From Zingiber officinale (Eukaryota; Streptophyta; Magnoliopsida; Zingiberales; Zingiberaceae): 64,000 nucleotides of DNA. Each line of letters opens with the position of its first letter. Positions within the stretch are counted from its first letter, which is position 1. The stretch spans positions 29,776,011 through 29,840,010 of the forward strand of contig NC_056000.1 of the NCBI RefSeq assembly GCF_018446385.1. Reading direction: 5' to 3'. Positions 58,601 to 64,000 of this stretch are shown here, piece by piece. The notes beneath the pieces are model-generated. The model was not told where the DNA came from. It did not search any database and worked only from the letters and a program-made list of their open reading frames with translations. A program made the position numbers and the translations under genes.

Positions 58601-59115
58601 ACCCGAGTTCTTTATCATCTTTGCCTTTTTGCCTACTCATTTTGTCTCTCGTACATACAAAATACTAATTCTTCTCCTAATCATCGTATCTACTACCTCC
58701 ATTGATTTACCGGTGAGGGTTTCTATATTTCATTTTCCAAATCTGAGACTATTAGTTTTTCTATCATATTTGTTTTTATCCAACCTATGGTGTGAGAACT
58801 CTTGCCTATTTAACATTACACTTAAATTCTCATGGAGATATAGCGGTTCTTTCCGATACGTTATAGTCGGACCCCGCAACATGAACTCTTACACATTTAG
58901 CACTATACCTGAGTTTTGGAGATGTAGCGGTCCTTATCGAGATGTTACAGTCGGATTCTATAACGCTTTTTTTCCGGGGAACAACTTATCATTAGCACAA
59001 TAGTTTAATGGATCTATTTATTGAACATTTACCATAGTGTTAACGCTGGTTGACAACCTAATGGAACTCTCCTCCTTTATCCGGGCTTTGGATCGACCAT
59101 GACTGATTCGCCATA

Positions 59116-61010
59116 AGCTTGTGATATGAATTTGAAATGTAGACCAAGATAAGACCATCATAAAGTGAAAATATAATTGGCTCAGACGAAACAATATTTT
59201 ATTAGTTAAAAAAAACATGCAACCAACTATCCCTTTGACCTTTGATCAAAAAAGTTCTGAAAATAGGCTATGAAGTACACATTCGAAATTCTCTTTGATT
59301 TTAATTCTGTTCAAAAAAAGTGAGAATAAGGAAATGAAGAATGGTGCTAAAATGATTTGATATTGTAAAAAAAAAGTCTCTAGAATGAGCTTATCCTAGA
59401 TGTGGGCCTTGCAACGAAAAAATCACTGAGGATTCTAGGTGAAAGATGGCTAGCATAGTTGAGCCTTGCTAGATTTGGCAAATTGAGCATTTTGTTTTCT
59501 GTTCGGGTCTACATAGACTTTTAGGCAGCAAATATGCAACACACATATAAGATAGTGCTGATCTTTGAAAAGGAAAGCAGGAGAAGAAGCAGCAACAACA
59601 ACAAATAGATGCCTACAAAAGAAGCTAGAGGAAGAGTCAAATCTTGAAAGTAGAAGTGGCTTATGAGAAGTGGAAGAATAATAAATCTGGTTCAAAAGCT
59701 TAAATGGGATTCTACCCTAAAACTGTTATTTGCTGTCAGAAGCATCCCATTCAAAGGGTAGAGTTAGTGAATCTGTTGTAAGAAGAGGATGTGAAGGTTA
59801 AGGTCGTCAACAAGTTGTTGGCAGTGCTGGGCGTTTGTAGATCTTTCATTCATGGTCTCCTATGGAGAGTTGGGGGTGGACACCACAAGTGAAACATTCC
59901 TCCCAATGGCTGCATATGGATTGGATCCATTGAAGAAGGGATTGTCGTTGGAAGATTTCAAATTCAGATGCTTCAAATTAGTGTCGACTCACATTCAACA
60001 GGGAAAGAGGAGCCACAAGAGGAGTGTGTGGTTGTGGGGATGATGTTCTCTTGCAGAGCTGGTCAGTTATAGTTCTTCATTTGGAGAAGAACACACAAAG
60101 AAGGGATTCTCCACATAGAGGAGGTCTCACATCATAAGACAATGTCATCGGTTGCAAGACAGGACTTATCTGGGATGTTGCAAGACCAGCGAGGTGCTCT
60201 TGGAGGACTGGTGCAACTTAATCATATAAAGGTGTCAATAAGGGCTTAGTTGTTTGAAGGAGGTTACCTCTACGTCCTTGCCTTAGAGAATAATAGTGGC
60301 GAAAAGATTGCAACATACTTGAGGCAAATCACCACAAAAAAGATCTTTGATGCCATGGACAAAGATGGAATGTGGGCACAGACCAGGGGAATCTGGCATA
60401 GGCCATTGAAATCGTTGGCCTCCTATGGGGAGTATTGTTGAAGAAAATCCTAAAGTTGGAAGGGGGCTTTACTACCATATAAAGTTTGGAGAAGGAAATA
60501 TTGCATTGCCTTGACAAGAAAACCATTACATGAATATATAAAACTCAAGATAAAATCATATACTTAGAAGTACTAATGCAGGACGAAACCCACCATAAAG
60601 AATGACAAAGTCACTATTTTCAACAATTTGAAATAAGACTATCATTTTTTTTTTATCTTCCATGTATCACATAGTTTGCATATAAGATCAAACTACAGAT
60701 AATATATTTTTTTTCTTATACACCTATCTGTTCTTTTGTTAAAAGTCTTGTCCAAGTCAACTGTGTCCTCATCGTGTCACCATGCTACGTCTTACTTGCA
60801 AAATTATGATCATCCAATTGATCTATTTGATAGTGCAGATTTTCTCTTAGATATGGATTTCAATCTTGAATGCCTAGGATTCTATACTACCTAGTTTTTG
60901 TGGCATGCTATCTGAATCGTCAATCTCTGGATATGATGTGTCCTAATACATGTGTTTGACATTGTTACTGCCTGTAGGTAGAGGATCCAAGGGTATTTTT
61001 TTCTTCTCAG
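59116..61010. other. Unassigned sequence before ClpC coding exon
   Basis: No supported gene. Fragments at 59830-60045 and 60250-60440 have coding-like composition (e.g. LPMAAYGLDPLKKGLSLEDF) but short frames, and I recognise no family. They may be decayed transposon or pseudogene sequence. Confidence 0.4.
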
Positions 61011-61015
61011 GAGAG

Positions 61016-63707
61016 ATGGCTGGTTCTTTGTTTCAATCAGCAATTCTTCCTGCTGTTGCAGTGAACAAGGGTCAAACTCAGCTTCTAGGCTCTGGAAATG
61101 CTAAAAGGAGTGTCCAAATGATGTGTTATCAGAGAAGACCTGTACTTCAATTGCAAGGCTTTGCAGGCTTGAGAAGAATAGATACCCTTGGCTCCTCGTC
61201 AAGATATAAACATGATTTCTGTTCGATGGTTTCAAGATATATATCTTATCCCCAGAGGAAAGCCAGTGGAGGAGCTGCTAAGGCTATGTTTGAGCGTTTT
61301 ACAGAGAAGGCAATTAAAGTAATAATGCTTGCTCAAGAAGAGGCAAGACGGTTAGGCCACAATTTTGTTGGGACAGAACAAATATTGTTGGGCCTTATTG
61401 GTGAAGGGACAGGAATTGCTGCAAAAGTTTTAAAATCAATGGGAATTAATCTTAAAGATGCCAGGGTGGAAGTGGAAAAGATTATTGGAAGAGGAAGTGG
61501 CTTTGTTGCTGTTGAGATACCTTTTACACCTCGTGCAAAACGTGTGTTAGAACTCTCTTTAGAGGAAGCCCGTCAACTTGGTATGTTTGAAATTTTCAGT
61601 TATAGAGCTTTATTGTAGAGCTTAATTCAGAATTCGTTTTCCTCAGATTTATCTACATCTATTTAAAAAAAATGCCAATTTCAGCTATCTGGAGCTTTTT
61701 TTACTCAAATTTGGCCACATTTTTTTTTGTAAAAAGATATGCTAATTTCAGCGTCTGCTAGTACATTCATCTACTTTCCATTTCAAGTTTCAATCACTTG
61801 TTCAATACATTTGTGCTTCTTTTGTTTCATGCAGCTTCTGATATTCTAATAATGTGATTTCTGAAGTGAATAGAATGCAGCATTATACTGCTAGCATGAC
61901 CGAAAGTAGAATATGACAATGCCACCTACTTCAAATCAGCAAAGAGCTAACTAGATAGAAGCATTCTATTTTTCTGGATCACTTTATCCCAGGATGTATT
62001 AATATCTCATTTGCACTGAACCATATTTGTAATGACCTAGATGTTGGTCATTCATAATTTTTGTTGAACATAAATGACATCTTACACATTGGACCACTAA
62101 TGGTATTCTCTTTGTTGTTGTTTTAGTATTTGTTTATGCAATATTGAGTATTTCAGTCATTTAACATATCAAGACCTTCCATATATACCATACCACCTGT
62201 ACAACTATCAAAGCATTAAAATCTCTGGTTTATTCCCAAGTTTTTCTTTTTGCCATGATTGCCATTTCCATCAGGTCATAATATTGCATAGTTTATTATT
62301 GGTTCTCAAGTGCTTTGTTTTTTTTCCTATTTATCACCCTGAAGAATGCATGAGTTCATGTTCTTTGACCTTCTCTTGTTTCTTTGTCTTTTTCCTTCTT
62401 TTTTTGTCCTTTTTGTTTAAGTTGAAGTAAATGATCCATGTTGTTGAATTGCAGGTCATAACTATATTGGGTCTGAGCACCTGCTTCTTGGGCTCCTTCG
62501 TGAGGGTGAAGGTGTAGCTGCTCGTGTGCTTGAGAGTCTTGGAGCCGATCCAAGTAACATACGTACCCAGGTAACTTATTATTTAAGTTGGTTTTGAATT
62601 AATGCAAGATTAGTATTGAAGCAATTTTGAGCTTTATTATTGAATAGGTTATTCGAATGGTTGGAGAAAGCACTGAAGCTGTTGGTGCTGGGGTAGGTGG
62701 AGGAAGCAGTGGCAATAAGATGCCCACACTTGAGGAGTATGGAACTAATTTGACAAAGTTGGCAGAGGAGGTAATCTTGGATCATCAACTTATTAATGCG
62801 CTTGCTAATTATTACCATCAACATGGAACATCTGAGCTACTTGGTAACTCTTCAGGGAAAGTTAGATCCTGTTGTTGGGAGGAAAGATCAAATAGAGCGA
62901 GTCACACAAATTCTGGGTAGGCGTACAAAGAATAATCCCTGCCTAATTGGGGAGCCTGGTGTTGGAAAGACAGCCATTGCAGAAGGACTTGCTCAGCGCA
63001 TTGCCAATGGAGATGTTCCAGAAACAATTGAAGGAAAACAGGTGTTTTACTTACTCATTACTTCATTTTTATATTTTCATAAGAGGTTGAAATCATTGAA
63101 CAGCCCAGAAGTACTTCTAGACAGCTATTGGATCACCACTTTCTATCATTCTGCACATATAAATCTATCACATATAATTTACTTTCAATTTTGTAATCTA
63201 GGTGATTACACTTGATATGGGGCTTCTTGTTGCTGGTACGAAATATCGTGGAGAATTTGAAGAAAGGTTAAAGAAGTTGATGGAAGAAATTAAACAAAGT
63301 GATGAAATCATACTATTTATCGATGAGGTGCACACATTAATTGGAGCAGGAGCAGCAGAGGGTGCCATAGATGCTGCTAATATCTTAAAACCAGCTCTTG
63401 CAAGAGGTGAATTGCAGGTATGTCTGTATTCCCCAATTTGTTATTTAACTTGTACTTTCTATTGTAATTCAGTATCAACTTTGTTTCAGTGCATTGGAGC
63501 CACAACGCTTGATGAATACAGAAAACATATAGAGAAGGATCCTGCTTTGGAAAGACGATTTCAGCCTGTCAAAGTTCCAGAACCAACAGTGGATGAAACA
63601 ATACAGATACTTAGAGGACTTCGCGAAAGATACGAGATTCATCACAAACTTCATTATTCTGATGAGGCTTTAGTTGCTGCTGCTGAGTTGTCCCATCAGT
63701 ACATTAG
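61016..63707 (+). CDS. Chloroplast ClpC chaperone ATPase, 5' part
   Basis: Exons join(61016..61580, 62455..62570, 62648..62770, 62856..63041, 63202..63417, 63490..63707, continuing beyond the window), 474 codons plus two bases, in frame throughout with GT-AG introns. Residues 1 to about 90 form a serine/arginine-rich transit peptide-like region. Two Clp N-domain repeats follow ([38 protein letters not shown]). Then comes the first AAA+ domain with Walker A GEPGVGKT (300-307), Walker B IILFIDE (D371, E372) and [22 protein letters not shown]. ClpC is the stromal Hsp100 partner of the ClpP/R protease and of the Tic import motor. Full proteins are about 920 aa, so roughly half lies outside. The start is the first ATG after a strong acceptor. 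Paralogue (C1 or C2) cannot be told. Confidence 0.95.
61581..62454 (+). other. First coding-region intron of ClpC
   Basis: 874 bp, from gtatgt to ttgaattgcag, T-rich, with no element recognised. It splits the second Clp N repeat (QLG-HNY). Confidence 0.85.
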
Positions 63708-64000
63708 GTTTGTGAATCGTATTTTAATACCACCCTTTTTATTGTAGATGCTACACATTATACTACTCTCTGATTCTGTTTATTGGAAGCTGACCTACAC
63801 AAAACTTTGCAGTTTTCTATGTTTTTTTTATTGTTCCTCTCTGATTGTTAAATGGGTAAAATGCTGTTTACCTATGATCATTTGGTCAATTATTGCTGTG
63901 TTTTTTTGCCCTTTGGAGTGATTTAATTTAAGTAACTGTAAACTATTGTAGAATTTGCATCTTTAGGAAGAGTTTGCACCATGTAACTTGATGTGGTTAT
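63708..64000 (+). other. ClpC intron, continuing past the window
   Basis: Donor gtttgt after ACATTAG; the next exon of the family begins in SDRFLPDKA and is not in the window. T-rich sequence, no feature. Confidence 0.75.

Larger units (their letters stand above)
51722..59115 (-). mobile_element. RTE-clade LINE, split by a hAT insertion
   Basis: Two parts, 56349-59115 and 51722-52157, join at the hAT target duplication into a roughly 3.2-kb minus-strand element. The 5' end carries GGTCGATCCAAAGCCCGG. The 3' end carries the RTE signature GGATCCATATAGCCGACTCC plus ACCTAGTGGTATAAGGCTTA and a short GTTGTTG tail. Coding remains of endonuclease and reverse transcriptase lie between. Target duplications of the LINE itself were not found. 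Confidence 0.8.
51028..61010 (+). other. Proposed 10-kb 5' UTR intron of ClpC
   Basis: Bounded by CAG/gtagat at 51028 and tttttttcttctcag at 60996-61010. Most of it (51722-59115) is an RTE LINE with a hAT element inside. The remaining non-repeat parts hold no gene. Intron status is inference. Confidence 0.4.

Overview
The window reads as nuclear DNA of a flowering plant. Spliced genes with GT-AG introns, an ICE1/SCREAM-type bHLH gene, a chloroplast ClpC chaperone gene and dense layers of plant transposable elements all point that way. The GC-rich first exon of the bHLH gene and the style of the LTR repeats suggest a monocot, perhaps Zingiberales, but that placement is inference. No bacterial-type genes, tRNA genes, rRNA genes or CRISPR arrays were seen.

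Only two host genes are convincing. An ICE1/SCRM-like bHLH transcription factor lies on the minus strand at 32400-35165 (four coding exons, 552 aa, apparently intact). The 5' two-fifths or so of a plastid ClpC (Hsp100/Clp) gene lies on the plus strand from 61016 to the window end. It probably has a non-coding first exon near 50.97-51.03 kb, which would make its 5' UTR intron about 10 kb long. Nearly everything else is transposon.

1-13 kb: a CACTA transposase remnant; a copia-type LTR split by two hAT transposons; a minus-strand SINE; and a solo LTR. The first hAT (2724-6727) has terminal repeats, an 8-bp target duplication and an apparently intact 749-aa transposase. The second (7448-10375) is a pseudogene.

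13-26 kb: a single nest. A long LTR with a GTTAA target duplication (13260-26119, about 3.8 kb of its own sequence, chromovirus/Tekay-like) has been opened by a second solo LTR, by a hAT MITE that itself holds a TRIM, and by a full-length 6.3-kb Ty3/gypsy element of probable CRM type.

26-31 kb: a copia gag pseudogene opened by a Tat-type solo LTR, and further Tat LTR debris. 36-39.4 kb: a complete non-autonomous Tat-type element (two LTRs, CTATC target duplication) whose body is mostly a 17-unit, roughly 65-bp tandem array. 40.5-46.7 kb: nested MITEs, another Tat-type solo LTR, a second TRIM with an internal 39-bp repeat array, and a TIR element with a 9-bp target duplication.

51.7-59.1 kb: inside the proposed ClpC leader intron lies an RTE-clade LINE, cut in two by a third hAT element with a decayed transposase.

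Most element boundaries were fixed by reading the target-site duplications directly, so the order of insertion can be read in several places. Many of the nonsense mutations in the dead elements are C-to-T or G-to-A changes, as expected from deamination of methylated DNA. I found no clearly new biological system. The strongest leads are the apparently intact hAT element, the tandem-repeat-filled Tat derivative, the possible CRM element and the transposon-laden ClpC leader intron.
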